Assembly: GCF_900091845.1 (NCBI RefSeq)
Contig: NZ_FMCI01000117.1
Coordinates: 1 to 50,696, forward strand
Direction: 5' to 3'
Length of the DNA stretch: 50,696 nucleotides
DNA from: Streptomyces sp. SolWspMP-5a-2
GTDB taxonomy: Bacteria; Actinomycetota; Actinomycetes; Streptomycetales; Streptomycetaceae
The translations under genes and the position numbers were made by a program. Positions 1 through 8,184 of the stretch are shown here, in pieces (positions within the stretch are counted from its first letter, which is position 1; each line of letters begins with the position of its first letter). The notes under the pieces are model-generated. The model was given only the letters and a program-made list of their open reading frames with translations, had not been told where the DNA came from and ran no database searches.

Positions 1-110
1 GCGGGGGCGGCGGGCTCGGCGGCGCGGGCGGATCCCGCTCCGCCGGTCACGGCCGCGGCGACGGCCACGGCCAGGACGGTTCTGCGGGACGGCTGTTCGG
101 CTCTGCTCAT
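1..110 (-). CDS. Partial exported protein (N-terminus only)
   Basis: Reading leftward from an ATG at 110, the frame stays open to the window edge. It gives a basic start with a twin-arginine-like run (Ser-Arg-Arg-Thr-Val-Leu), then an alanine/valine-rich hydrophobic stretch, then an Ala-x-Ala cleavage-like site about 30 residues in. This is the shape of a Tat or Sec signal peptide. The mature protein lies outside the window, so its function cannot be told. It is divergent from the kinase-like gene that follows. Confidence 0.6.
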   Translation of the reverse strand, partial: MSRAEQPSRRTVLAVAVAAAVTGGAGSARAAEPAAP

Positions 111-241
111 GGGCGGAAGACCCCCAAGTGTCGAGTCGGGGCGGATCCGATGCACACGGGTCGCGCTGCACGGTTGTGCGCCAACTATGGCCGGGGGCGG
201 CCCGCGCTGCCAGCACTTCGCGGCATGCCGCGCCCAGCAAT

Positions 242-257
242 ATTGGTCTCGACACGT
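242..257. promoter_or_regulatory. Weak DasR-like (dre) element
   Basis: The 16 bases share 11 positions with the DasR consensus ACTGGTCTAGACCACT (family knowledge), including the core TGGTCT. The element lies about 130 bp upstream of the exported-protein start and next to candidate starts of the kinase-like gene. The match is partial and could be chance. Confidence 0.2.
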
Positions 258-260
258 GGC

Positions 261-1010
261 ATGACCTGCGGCGGACCCCCGGCGACCGCCCCGCGCTCCC
301 CCGCCGGGCACGGCACCGGGCACCGATCCGCCCGGACATTAGAATCTTCCCGACACATTCCGCCCTCCCCACCGACCCGAGGACCGGCCATCCACAGTCT
401 CGCCGCCCGGCTCCGCACCCTCCCCCCGTCCTGCGGGCCGGTCCGCCTGATCGGCGTCGACGGGCACGCCGGGTCCGGCAAGACCACCTTCGCGGCCCGG
501 CTGGCGCACGCCCTGGACGACGCCCCGGTCCTGCACCTCGACGACGTCGCCGCCCACGACCGGCTGTTCTCCTGGACCGACCGGCTGCTCGCCGAGGTGA
601 TCGAACCGCTCGGCCGGGGCCTCACGGCCCGCTACGCCCCCTACGACTGGCACGCCCGCGCCCGCGGGGCGCCCCGCGCGCTGCCCCCGGCCCCGGTGGT
701 GCTGATCGAGGGCGTCGGAGCCGGGCGCCGCGCCCTGCGGCCCTTCCTGGCGCACCTGTTGTGGATGGAGCTGCCCCCCGAGGAGTCGTGGAGCCGGGGC
801 AGGCGGCGGGACGGTGAGGAGCAGCGGGCGTTCTGGGCCGGGTGGGTCGAGGCGGAGCGGCGACACTTCGCCGAAGACCCGTCCCGCCCCTTCGCCGACT
901 CCCTGGTACGGCAGCGGGAGGAGGGGTACGAGGTGCTCCCGGGGCCCCTGCACAGCGTTGGACCGGACCAGGATCTCACGCAGGGTGACGGACCATCCGC
1001 AATGTGCTGA
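261..1010 (+). CDS. Uridine kinase-like P-loop nucleoside/nucleotide kinase
   Basis: This is a soluble P-loop kinase of the uridine-kinase/nucleotide-kinase fold. A Walker A motif (GHAGSGKTT) follows a hydrophobic strand near nt 445-490, and a conserved LHLDD segment follows (nt about 530-545), where uridine kinases place acidic substrate or metal ligands. A strand ending in IEGVGAGRRALRP is typical of this actinobacterial group. Recognisable homology begins only near nt 390, so the start is uncertain. ATG 261 is used here, but ATG 150 and 225 are in frame and none has a good ribosome binding site. Actual substrate is unknown; uridine kinase is a family label. A strong hairpin follows at 1126-1163. 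Confidence 0.75.
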   Translation: MTCGGPPATAPRSPAGHGTGHRSARTLESSRHIPPSPPTRGPAIHSLAARLRTLPPSCGPVRLIGVDGHAGSGKTTFAARLAHALDDAPVLHLDDVAAHDRLFSWTDRLLAEVIEPLGRGLTARYAPYDWHARARGAPRALPPAPVVLIEGVGAGRRALRPFLAHLLWMELPPEESWSRGRRRDGEEQRAFWAGWVEAERRHFAEDPSRPFADSLVRQREEGYEVLPGPLHSVGPDQDLTQGDGPSAMC

Positions 1011-1438
1011 ACTTGTGAAGGCGACCGCGCGGGAAGTTGCCGGAGTGCCCCAACTCGGCTTGACCCAGGGGCCGTACAGGACTTACGTTCTGGATGTGCG
1101 GCCCTGCGAAGCCGCCTGTCAGACGCGAAGCCCCCGGTTGTTCCCCCGTGATCGGGGGCTTCGTTCTGCCCCGAGCCGGTTTTCCGGCCGCCGGACGACG
1201 TGTTCCGCTCACCCTCGGTCACCGTCCGAAGTGCGCCCCATCCGCTCCCACCTCGTCAAACGGCCTGTGCGGCACCCTTCGGCGAGCGACACCCGCGCAG
1301 GTACGATGCCCTCGGTGCGACCTACCGACTGCTCCGCGCACCGCAACTCCGGTCCGCGGCACGGCGGTTCGATCAAGGCGGCCCGACGGGTACCAGCCCG
1401 CGGGCCAACCGACGGGGGCACGGTTTGTGGGGGACGTG
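1011..1438 (+). other. Non-coding stretch before the AAA ATPase gene
   Basis: No credible gene is seen in this 428-bp stretch. It holds the hairpin at 1126-1163 and, further down, a TACGAT hexamer at 1302-1307 that could be a -10 element for the ATPase gene; no convincing -35 accompanies it. A GGGGGA ribosome-binding-like run at 1429-1434 precedes the ATG at 1439. Confidence 0.4.
1126..1163 (+). terminator. Hairpin terminator downstream of the kinase-like gene
   Basis: A perfect 11-bp inverted repeat (CGAAGCCCCCG, its complement at 1153-1163) encloses a 16-nt loop. The T-tract is weak, as is common in Streptomyces. It separates the kinase-like gene from the ATPase gene. Confidence 0.65.
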
Positions 1439-3313
1439 ATGGACTTCGGCACGCGGGGCCCCGAGGCCCCGGCCGACCTCGCCTGGCTGCGAGGCGTGGA
1501 CGCCTACACCATGGGCGCCTATCCACAGGCGGAGGAGGAGTTCCGGGCCGCGGTCAGGGCCGACCCCGGGATGGCCGACGGCTGGCTCGGACTGCACGCG
1601 CTGCGCGTCGACACGACGACCGCGCTGCTGCGGATGTTCCGCCACCGCGACCGCTTCGGCGAACAGCGCGCCCGGCACCGCCGGTGCCTCAACTCCTGGT
1701 ACTGGCTGGGCTGGTGGGTGCAGCCGGTGCTGGAGAGCCCGCGCGACCTGCTGCTCGCGCACGCCTCCCACTGGCTGGACGGGCGCCACGTACCGGAGTT
1801 GGACCGGGCGCTGGCCGGGCTGCCGCCGGTGGACACCGACCACCAGGTCCGCTTCCTGCACGCCTGCCGGGCCTACCTGGTCAAGGACTGGGAGCAACTG
1901 GTCAGGAACACCGACCCGTTGATCGACGACCACCTCCTCGGCATCGAGGCCGGGCTGTTCGGCGGGATGGCCCGGGTCAGGCTGGAGATGTACGGGCAGG
2001 CCGAGCCGCTGCTGTCGGCGTCGCTGATGCGCTGCCGCAGCGAGCAGCCGCAGCGCAAGGAGCTGCGCTACTGGCTGGCCCGCGCCCACGAGGGCACCGG
2101 CAGGTCGGCCGCCGCGCTCCCCCTGTACCGGGCGGTGCACCGGGTCGACCCGGCGTTCATGGACACCTCGGCCCGGCTCACCGCGATCTCCGAGGGCGAC
2201 GGCTACGACGACACCTCCGAGGCCGCCGACCTCGCCGCGATCACGCTCTCCGGCGCCCAGGACGCGCTGGACGGCCCCGAGGGGTTCGACCCGCTGTTCG
2301 GGGCGGAGGGCCGTGACCTGCGGCTGTCCGAGCCCGACCTGCCGCCGGTCGGGCCGCTGCCGTCGGCGACCGGTCCCGCCGTGCGCGACCGCGGCCTGGT
2401 GACGGCGGGTCCCCCGCTGCCGGCCGGGCCCACCGATCCCGCCCTGCTGGACGAAGCGCTCGCCGAACTGGAGCGCATGGTGGGTCTGGAGCCGGTGAAG
2501 CGCCAGGTCAAGGCGTTGTCGGCGCAGCTGAACATGGCGCGGCTGCGGGCCGGTCAGGGGCTGCCGGTGCAGCCTCCGAAGCGGCACTTCGTCTTCTCCG
2601 GGCCCTCCGGCACCGGCAAGACCACCGTCGCGCGCATCCTGGGCCGGGTCTTCTACGCCCTCGGGCTGCTCGGCGGCGACCACCTCGTGGAGGCGCAGCG
2701 GGCCGACCTGGTCGGCGAGTACCTGGGGCAGACCGCCGTCAAGGCCAACGAACTGATCGACTCGGCGATCGGCGGCGTCCTCTTCGTCGACGAGGCGTAC
2801 TCGCTCTCCAACACCGGCTACGGCAAGGGCGACGCGTACGGCGACGAGGCGCTCCAGGTGCTGCTGAAGCGGGCCGAGGACAACCGGGACCACCTCGTCG
2901 TGATCCTCGCCGGGTATCCGGAGGGCATGGACCGGCTCCTCGCCGCGAACCCCGGACTCTCCTCGCGCTTCACCACCCGCGTCGACTTCCCGTCCTACCG
3001 GCCGCTCGAACTGACCTCGATCGGGGAGGTGCTGGCCACGGAGAACGGTGACGTGTGGGACGAGGAGACCCTCGACGAGCTGCGGTCGATCGCCGGGCAC
3101 GTGGTCGACCAGGGGTGGATCGACGAGCTGGGCAACGGGCGGTTCCTGCGCACCCTGTACGAGAAGAGCTGCGCCTACCGGGACCTGCGGCTGTCGACGT
3201 ACCCGGGGGTGCTGTCGCGGGACGACCTGTCGACGCTGCGGCTGCCCGATCTGATGCAGGCGTACGGCGAGGTGCTGTCGGGGCGGGGCCCGCAGGATCC
3301 CGCCGGGATGTAG
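1439..3313 (+). CDS. AAA ATPase of the CbxX/CfqX (EccA-like) family
   Basis: The 624-residue protein has two halves. About 300 N-terminal residues are helical and TPR-like (ending in repeats such as WLARAHEGTGRSAAALPLY). After an acidic, proline-rich linker comes a C-terminal AAA domain. Walker A is GPSGTGKT at residues 388-395, and Walker B is VLFVDEAYSL with Asp451-Glu452. This architecture is that of EccA, the cytosolic ATPase of type VII (ESX) secretion, and of CbxX rubisco activators. No ESX or rubisco genes are nearby, so the client is unknown. ATG 1439 is chosen because GGGGGA lies just upstream and homology begins there. Upstream frame to 1094 is open but looks non-coding. A convergent terminator follows at 3335-3365. 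Confidence 0.85.
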   Translation: MDFGTRGPEAPADLAWLRGVDAYTMGAYPQAEEEFRAAVRADPGMADGWLGLHALRVDTTTALLRMFRHRDRFGEQRARHRRCLNSWYWLGWWVQPVLESPRDLLLAHASHWLDGRHVPELDRALAGLPPVDTDHQVRFLHACRAYLVKDWEQLVRNTDPLIDDHLLGIEAGLFGGMARVRLEMYGQAEPLLSASLMRCRSEQPQRKELRYWLARAHEGTGRSAAALPLYRAVHRVDPAFMDTSARLTAISEGDGYDDTSEAADLAAITLSGAQDALDGPEGFDPLFGAEGRDLRLSEPDLPPVGPLPSATGPAVRDRGLVTAGPPLPAGPTDPALLDEALAELERMVGLEPVKRQVKALSAQLNMARLRAGQGLPVQPPKRHFVFSGPSGTGKTTVARILGRVFYALGLLGGDHLVEAQRADLVGEYLGQTAVKANELIDSAIGGVLFVDEAYSLSNTGYGKGDAYGDEALQVLLKRAEDNRDHLVVILAGYPEGMDRLLAANPGLSSRFTTRVDFPSYRPLELTSIGEVLATENGDVWDEETLDELRSIAGHVVDQGWIDELGNGRFLRTLYEKSCAYRDLRLSTYPGVLSRDDLSTLRLPDLMQAYGEVLSGRGPQDPAGM

Positions 3314-3334
3314 CCGCCGCCCGTGAGGCGGGGT

Positions 3335-3365
3335 GGGGGCGGGTCCGCTCGGGCGGGCCCGCCCC
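3335..3365. terminator. Bidirectional GC-rich hairpin
   Basis: A near-perfect inverted repeat (GGGGGCGGG on the left, CCCGCCCCC on the right) lies between the convergent ATPase gene and the CBS-domain gene. The position suits termination of both transcripts. Confidence 0.55.
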
Positions 3366-3371
3366 CGCCGT

Positions 3372-4415
3372 TCAGCTGGCCACCGAGAGGGGCGGCCGGT
3401 GGTGGGCCGGGTCGGTGACCTCGCCCACCAGGAGTTCCAGCACGTCCTCCAGGGCCACCAGGCCGAGGACGCGGCCGGAGGCGTCCGCCACCTGCGCGAG
3501 GTGGGTGGCCGCGCGCCGCATCACCGTCAGGGCGTCGTCCAGCGGAAGCTCCGGGCGGAGCGTCGTCATCGGACGCCACAGGTGCTGCGGGACCGCCCGC
3601 TCGGACTCCTCCACGTCCAGGACGTCCTTGACGTGCAGGTACCCCATGAAGACGCCGTTGTCGGCGGCGACCGGGAACCGGGAGAAGCCCGTGCGGGCGG
3701 TCAGCTCCACGATCCGGCCCGGAGTCACCGACGGGCTCACCGTGATCAGGGAGTCGCGGGTCAGCAGGACGTCGGTGACCGGGCGCGAGCCCAGTTCCAG
3801 CGCGTCCTCCAGGCGCTCCTGCTCCTCGGGTCCGAGCAGTCCGGCCTGACCGGAGTCCTCCACCAGGCGGTTGAGCTGCTCGCTGGTGAAGACGGCCTCG
3901 ATCTCGTCCTTGGGCTCCACGCTGAACAGCCGCAGGATGCCCTGCGCGCAGAAGCCGAGGGCGGCGGTGATCGGCCGGCAGAGCCGCGCGAAGGCGACGA
4001 GACCGGGGCTGAGCCACAGCGCGACCTTCTCCGGGGCCGCCATCGCGAGGTTCTTCGGGACCATCTCGCCGATGACGAGGTGGAAGAAGACCACGGCGGC
4101 GAGCGCCAGGACGTAGCCGAGCGGGTGGATCAGGCCCTCGGGGAGGTACATCCACGCGAAGACCGGCTCCAGCAGGTGCGCGACCGTCGGTTCGGCGACC
4201 GCGCCCAGGGTGAGCGAGCAGACGGTGATGCCGAACTGGGCGGCGGCCATCATCTGCGGCAGCCGCTCCAGGCCGTGGAGGACCTGGCGGGCGCGGGCGG
4301 TGCCGAGCGGTTCGATCTGGCTGCGGCGGACCGAGACGAGCGCGAACTCGGCGCCGACGAAGAAGCCGTTGGCGAGCACGAGCAGCCCGGCGAACAGGAG
4401 TTGCAGCAGGCTCAT
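3372..4415 (-). CDS. CNNM/DUF21-CBS membrane protein without C-terminal transporter-associated domain
   Basis: The 347-residue integral membrane protein begins with a DUF21 (CNNM) region of about four hydrophobic segments, including LVLANGFFVGAEFALV and VIGEMVPKNLA, hallmarks of the HlyC/CorC-related family. Two cytosolic CBS motifs follow (around TDVLLTRDSLITV and RVLGLVALEDVLELLVGEV). The CorC_HlyC domain present in its partner is absent, which explains the shorter length. CNNM-family proteins are linked to magnesium or other divalent-cation efflux; that role is inferred. Its ATG overlaps the end of the upstream paralogue by 4 bp, so the two are translationally coupled and probably work as a heteromer. 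Confidence 0.85.
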   Translation of the reverse strand: MSLLQLLFAGLLVLANGFFVGAEFALVSVRRSQIEPLGTARARQVLHGLERLPQMMAAAQFGITVCSLTLGAVAEPTVAHLLEPVFAWMYLPEGLIHPLGYVLALAAVVFFHLVIGEMVPKNLAMAAPEKVALWLSPGLVAFARLCRPITAALGFCAQGILRLFSVEPKDEIEAVFTSEQLNRLVEDSGQAGLLGPEEQERLEDALELGSRPVTDVLLTRDSLITVSPSVTPGRIVELTARTGFSRFPVAADNGVFMGYLHVKDVLDVEESERAVPQHLWRPMTTLRPELPLDDALTVMRRAATHLAQVADASGRVLGLVALEDVLELLVGEVTDPAHHRPPLSVAS

Positions 4416-5737
4416 CGGACGGCCTCCATGATCGGCGCGGTGCGCACCAGGCGGACCCGCTCGGCCCGGTAGTGGCCGACCCGGCGGACGGTGAGCCGCC
4501 AGCCGGGCAGCTCCGCCCGGTCACCGGCGGCCGGGATCCGGCCGAGCAGGTCGGCGACCAGGCCCGCGACGGTCTCGTACGGGCCCTCGGGCACGTCCAG
4601 GCCTATCCGCTGGAGGACGTCGACCCGGCAGCTCCCGTCGGCGTCCCAGGCGGGCCTGCCGTCCTCGGGCGCCGCGGCGGCGAGTTCGGGCACGTCCTGG
4701 CCGTCGTGCTCGTCGCGGACCTCGCCGACCAGCTCCTCGACGATGTCCTCCAGGGTGACCACGCCCGCGGTGCCGCCGTACTCGTCGACGACGACCGCGA
4801 TGGGCTGCTCGCTGCGCAGCCGGGCCAGCAGCGGCTGGACCGGGAGCGTCTCGGGAACCAGGAGCGCCGGGCGGGCGATCCGGGCGGCGGACGTGCGCAG
4901 CCGGTCCTGGGCGGGGACGGCGAGCGCGTCCTTGAGGTGGACCATGCCGACGACCTCGTCGATCCGCTCCCGGTAGACGGGGAAGCGGGAGAGCCCGGTG
5001 GCCCGGGTCAGGTTGACGACGTCCTCGGCGGTGGCCGACGACTGGAGCGCGCTGACCTTCACGCGCGGGGTCATGACGTGCTGCGCGGTCAGCTCGGCGA
5101 GCGACAGCGTCCGCACGAAGAGGTCGGCGGTGTCCTGTTCCAGGGCGCCAGCCTGGGCGGAGTGCCGGGCGAGGGAGACCAGTTCGCCGGGGGTGCGGGC
5201 GGACGCCAGCTCCTCGGCGGGCTCCACGCCCAGGGCCCGCACCAGCCGGTTGGCGACCGTGTTCAGACCGGCGATGACCGGCCGGAACAGCCGGGCGAAG
5301 GTGTGCTGCGGGCCGGCCACGAACCGGGCGACCTGCATCGGCTTGGAGACCGCCCAGTTCTTCGGGACGAGTTCGCCGACGACCATCTGCACGGCGGACG
5401 CCAGCAGCATGCCGACGACGACGGCGACCCCGGAGACGGCGCCGCCCGGGACGCCGAGGGCCGCGAACGGGCCGTGCAGCAGCTCGGCCAGCGCGGGTTC
5501 GGCGAGCATGCCGACGACGAGGGAGGTGATGGTGATGCCGAGCTGGGTGCCGGAGAGCTGGAAGGACAGCTCCTTGAGCGACTCGACGACGGTGCGGGCC
5601 CGTCGGTCGCCCTCGGCGGCGGCCTTCTCGGCGTCCGTGGCCTCGACGGTGACCAGGCCGAACTCGGCCGCCACGAAGAAGCCGTTGGCCAGAATCAACA
5701 GGAACGCCGCTCCGAGGAGCAGCAGGGGGATGCTCAT
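4412..5737 (-). CDS. CNNM/DUF21-CBS-CorC_HlyC membrane protein
   Basis: This 441-residue paralogue of the following gene carries the complete family architecture. It has an N-terminal DUF21 membrane domain (LILANGFFVAAEFGLV, VVGELVPKNWA), a CBS pair (motifs TAQHVMTPRVKV and VVVDEYGGTAGVVTLEDIVEELVGEV), and a C-terminal CorC_HlyC domain that ends near LPGWRLTVRRVG. The DEYGG...LEDIVEE signature is classic for the family. Family knowledge suggests divalent-cation (magnesium or cobalt) transport or sensing; older names call it a hemolysin-like protein. It is the first gene of a two-gene unit with a 4-bp ATGA overlap. Confidence 0.88.
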   Translation of the reverse strand: MSIPLLLLGAAFLLILANGFFVAAEFGLVTVEATDAEKAAAEGDRRARTVVESLKELSFQLSGTQLGITITSLVVGMLAEPALAELLHGPFAALGVPGGAVSGVAVVVGMLLASAVQMVVGELVPKNWAVSKPMQVARFVAGPQHTFARLFRPVIAGLNTVANRLVRALGVEPAEELASARTPGELVSLARHSAQAGALEQDTADLFVRTLSLAELTAQHVMTPRVKVSALQSSATAEDVVNLTRATGLSRFPVYRERIDEVVGMVHLKDALAVPAQDRLRTSAARIARPALLVPETLPVQPLLARLRSEQPIAVVVDEYGGTAGVVTLEDIVEELVGEVRDEHDGQDVPELAAAAPEDGRPAWDADGSCRVDVLQRIGLDVPEGPYETVAGLVADLLGRIPAAGDRAELPGWRLTVRRVGHYRAERVRLVRTAPIMEAVR

Positions 5738-5872
5738 GATGCCGCCGCCTCGCCGGTTCGGGAGGGGGCGGCGCAGGTACTACAGGACGATCCGTCCATC
5801 GCTGGAGGGAGTCACTCCTCGGGTAGCAGGGAAAGCCGCCGCGGCCGGAGCGACCCGGCGGAGAACAGCGGC

Positions 5873-5899
5873 GGCGGAGGCGCGTGGAACGCCTCCGCC
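5873..5899 (-). terminator. Hairpin terminator after the rib-his-PH run
   Basis: A perfect 10-bp inverted repeat (GGCGGAGGCG at 5873-5882, complement at 5890-5899) with a 7-nt loop lies about 50 bp beyond the stop of the PH-domain gene. It probably ends the long minus-strand rib-his transcript. The rest of 5738-5949 shows no gene. Confidence 0.6.
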
Positions 5900-5949
5900 A
5901 CCAGATTAATCAAGACAGGGGCCCTCGCGGCAGGGTCGAAGGGCCGGAG

Positions 5950-6405
5950 TCAGCCCTGATGTTCCTGAGAATCGCCCGGGGACCGGGATTCGGCCAGGGC
6001 GCGCAGGGCGCGCGCGTCGGCGATGGCGTGCTCGCGGGCGATGCCCGGCTGGATGCCGAGCACCGGCAGGCTGGTGCCGTCGCTGAGGTCGAGGAAGACC
6101 CAGGGGTCGCCGGGGCGCAGGTTCACCCGGAGGATCTCGGCCCAGTCCAGCCTGCGGCGGCTGGCGATGTTCTGGACGGTGACGCCGTCGTCGTCGGCGA
6201 CGACCTTGACCCGGGCCAGCAGCGCGAGAACCCCGAACAGGAGGGCGCCGGTGAGGATGAAGCTGAGGCGTTCACCGGGGCCGAGCTGCTCCAGGGCGAG
6301 CGCGACCGCGGTGATGACCGCGAGGATCAGGACACCGGCGGTGAGCAGCACGGCGCGGGTGCGGCCCGGCCGGAAGGTGACGGGCAGGGCGGGCAGGTCG
6401 GACAT
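5950..6405 (-). CDS. Small PH-domain membrane protein
   Basis: This 151-residue protein has two hydrophobic segments near its N-terminus (about residues 18-38 and 48-64), followed by a soluble domain with the strand pattern of bacterial PH-like domains (VVADDDGVTVQNI, LDWAEILRVNL, WVFLDLSDG). Proteins of this type are membrane-anchored and of unknown role; they are frequent in actinomycetes next to hisG. The start codon lies 14 bp beyond the hisG stop, so the two are probably co-transcribed. A functional link to histidine synthesis is not shown by the sequence. Confidence 0.75.
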   Translation of the reverse strand: MSDLPALPVTFRPGRTRAVLLTAGVLILAVITAVALALEQLGPGERLSFILTGALLFGVLALLARVKVVADDDGVTVQNIASRRRLDWAEILRVNLRPGDPWVFLDLSDGTSLPVLGIQPGIAREHAIADARALRALAESRSPGDSQEHQG

Positions 6406-6419
6406 GGGTGGGGCGCCCC

Positions 6420-7277
6420 TCAGAGCCGGCAGGCGTGGATGGCCGTGGTCAGGATGGCCCGCGCGCCGATCTCGTACAGGTCGTCCATGATCCGCTGGGC
6501 CTCCTTGGCCGGGACCATGGCGCGGACGGCGACCCAGCCCTCGTTGTGCAGCGGGGAGACGGTCGGGGACTCCAGGCCGGGCGTGAGGGCGACGGCCTTC
6601 TCCAGCTGCTCGACGCGGCAGTCGTAGTCCATCATCACGTAGGTCCTGGCGACCAGGACGCCCTGGAGGCGGCGCAGGAACTGCTGGACCTTGGGCTCGG
6701 CGGAGTCCTCGGTGTCCGCGCCGGTGCGGCGGATCACGATCGCCTCGGAGCGCATGATGGGCTCGCCGAAGACCTCCAGGCCCGCGTTGCGCAGGCTGGT
6801 GCCGGTCTCGACGACGTCCGCGATGACCTCGGCGACCCCGAGTTCGATGGCGGTCTCGACGGCGCCGTCGAGGTGGACGACGGAGGCGTCGATGCCGCTG
6901 TCGACGAGGTGCTTGGCGACGATGCCCTCGTAGGAGGTGGCGACCGTCTTGCCGGTGAGGTCCTCGATGCCGCGCGCCTGGCCGGGCTTGGCGGCGAAGC
7001 GGAAGGTGGAGCGGGCGAAGCCGAGCGGCAGGATCTCCTCGGCGCGGGCGTCGGAGTCGATCAGCAGGTCGCGGCCGGTGATGCCGATGTCGAGGCGGCC
7101 GGAGGAGACGTAGATCGCGATGTCGCGGGGGCGGAGGTAGAAGAACTCCACCTCGTTGACCGGGTCGACGATCCGCAGTTCCTTGGACTCGCGGCGCTGC
7201 TGGTAGCCGGCCTCATGCAGCATGTCCGCCGCAGGTCCTGACAGGGAACCCTTGTTGGGGACGGCGATGCGCAGCAT
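6420..7277 (-). CDS. hisG: ATP phosphoribosyltransferase, long form
   Basis: HisG catalyses the first step of histidine synthesis, joining ATP and PRPP. The protein starts with LRIAVPNKGSLSGPA and has the substrate-binding segments SGRLDIGITGRDLL and GAVETAIELGVAEVIADVVETG. Its 285 residues include the C-terminal regulatory (ACT-like) domain where histidine feedback acts, so it is the HisZ-independent long form. A good ribosome binding site (GAAGGAAG) precedes the ATG. It lies 69 bp downstream of hisE on the same strand; the two catalyse the first two steps of the pathway. Confidence 0.95.
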   Translation of the reverse strand: MLRIAVPNKGSLSGPAADMLHEAGYQQRRESKELRIVDPVNEVEFFYLRPRDIAIYVSSGRLDIGITGRDLLIDSDARAEEILPLGFARSTFRFAAKPGQARGIEDLTGKTVATSYEGIVAKHLVDSGIDASVVHLDGAVETAIELGVAEVIADVVETGTSLRNAGLEVFGEPIMRSEAIVIRRTGADTEDSAEPKVQQFLRRLQGVLVARTYVMMDYDCRVEQLEKAVALTPGLESPTVSPLHNEGWVAVRAMVPAKEAQRIMDDLYEIGARAILTTAIHACRL

Positions 7278-7346
7278 GAGGTCGGCTTCCTTCGCTCGGG
7301 ACGGTGCGGTGCGGTGGGGGTGGGACGGGGGGCCGGGAGGCGGGGT

Positions 7347-7619
7347 CTACAGATGGGAGTAGACGTCGTCGAGGGAGATCCCCCGGGCGACCATCATCAC
7401 CTGGACGTGGTACAGCAGCTGCGAGATCTCCTCGGCCGCCGCCTCCTTGCCCTCGTACTCGGCGGCCATCCAGACTTCGGCGGCCTCCTCGACGACCTTC
7501 TTGCCGATGGCGTGGACGCCCTTGCCGACCAGTTCCGCGGTGCGGGAGGTGGCGGGGTCGCCGGTGGCTGCCTTGTGCTGGAGCTCGGTGAACAGCTCCT
7601 CGAACGTCTTCTTGGACAT
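7347..7619 (-). CDS. hisE: Phosphoribosyl-ATP pyrophosphatase
   Basis: The 90-residue protein is the usual length for monofunctional HisE, which hydrolyses phosphoribosyl-ATP to phosphoribosyl-AMP. Typical features are [11 protein letters not shown] at the start, [19 protein letters not shown] with the conserved glutamates that bind magnesium, and [14 protein letters not shown]. The pattern is the MazG-like all-helical fold. It is fused to neither HisI nor HisG. It follows ribH by only 34 bp, placing histidine genes at the tail of the riboflavin operon. Confidence 0.95.
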   Translation of the reverse strand: MSKKTFEELFTELQHKAATGDPATSRTAELVGKGVHAIGKKVVEEAAEVWMAAEYEGKEAAAEEISQLLYHVQVMMVARGISLDDVYSHL

Positions 7620-7653
7620 GGTGGTCCCACCCTAGCCGCTGATCGGGGGCGAC

Positions 7654-8139
7654 TCAGCGCCAGGGTTCGGATACCGAGCGCAGGGTGGCCGCGGTCGCCA
7701 CGGCCGCCGTCACCGCCTCGTGGCCCTTGTCCTCGCGCGAGCCCTCGATACCGGCCCGCTCCAGGGCCTGCTCCTCGGTGTCGCAGGTCAGGACGCCGAA
7801 GCCGACGGGGACGCCGGTCTCCACGGAGACCTGGGTGAGGCCCTGGGTGACGCCCTGGCACACGTACTCGAAGTGCGGGGTGCCGCCGCGGATCACGACG
7901 CCGAGGGCGACGATCGCGTCGTAGCCCCGTCCCGCCAGGACCTTGGCGACGACCGGCAGTTCCCAGCTGCCGGGGACCCGCAGCAGGGTCGGCTCGTCGA
8001 TGCCGAGGTCGTGCAGGGCGCGCAGGGCGCCGTCGACCAGTCCGTCCATCACCGTCTCGTGCCACTGCGCCGCGATGACGGCGACCCGCAGGTCCCCGAC
8101 GTTGCGTACGGACAGTTCGGGTGCGCCCTTGCCGCTCAC
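7654..8139 (-). CDS. ribH: 6,7-dimethyl-8-ribityllumazine synthase
   Basis: RibH condenses 5-amino-6-ribitylaminouracil with 3,4-dihydroxy-2-butanone-4-phosphate. The 161-residue protein shows the family segments [12 protein letters not shown] (substrate-binding loop), [16 protein letters not shown] with the catalytic histidine, and [20 protein letters not shown]. It probably forms the usual icosahedral or pentameric shell. The start is GTG at 8139 with AGGAGAG upstream, in a 45-bp gap from ribBA. It is part of the FMN-riboswitch-controlled ribE-ribM-ribBA-ribH run. Confidence 0.95.
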   Translation of the reverse strand: MSGKGAPELSVRNVGDLRVAVIAAQWHETVMDGLVDGALRALHDLGIDEPTLLRVPGSWELPVVAKVLAGRGYDAIVALGVVIRGGTPHFEYVCQGVTQGLTQVSVETGVPVGFGVLTCDTEEQALERAGIEGSREDKGHEAVTAAVATAATLRSVSEPWR

Positions 8140-8184
8140 GTTCGTCTCTCTCCTCGCTCGCTCACTTGCTCGCTGATGTGCCGG

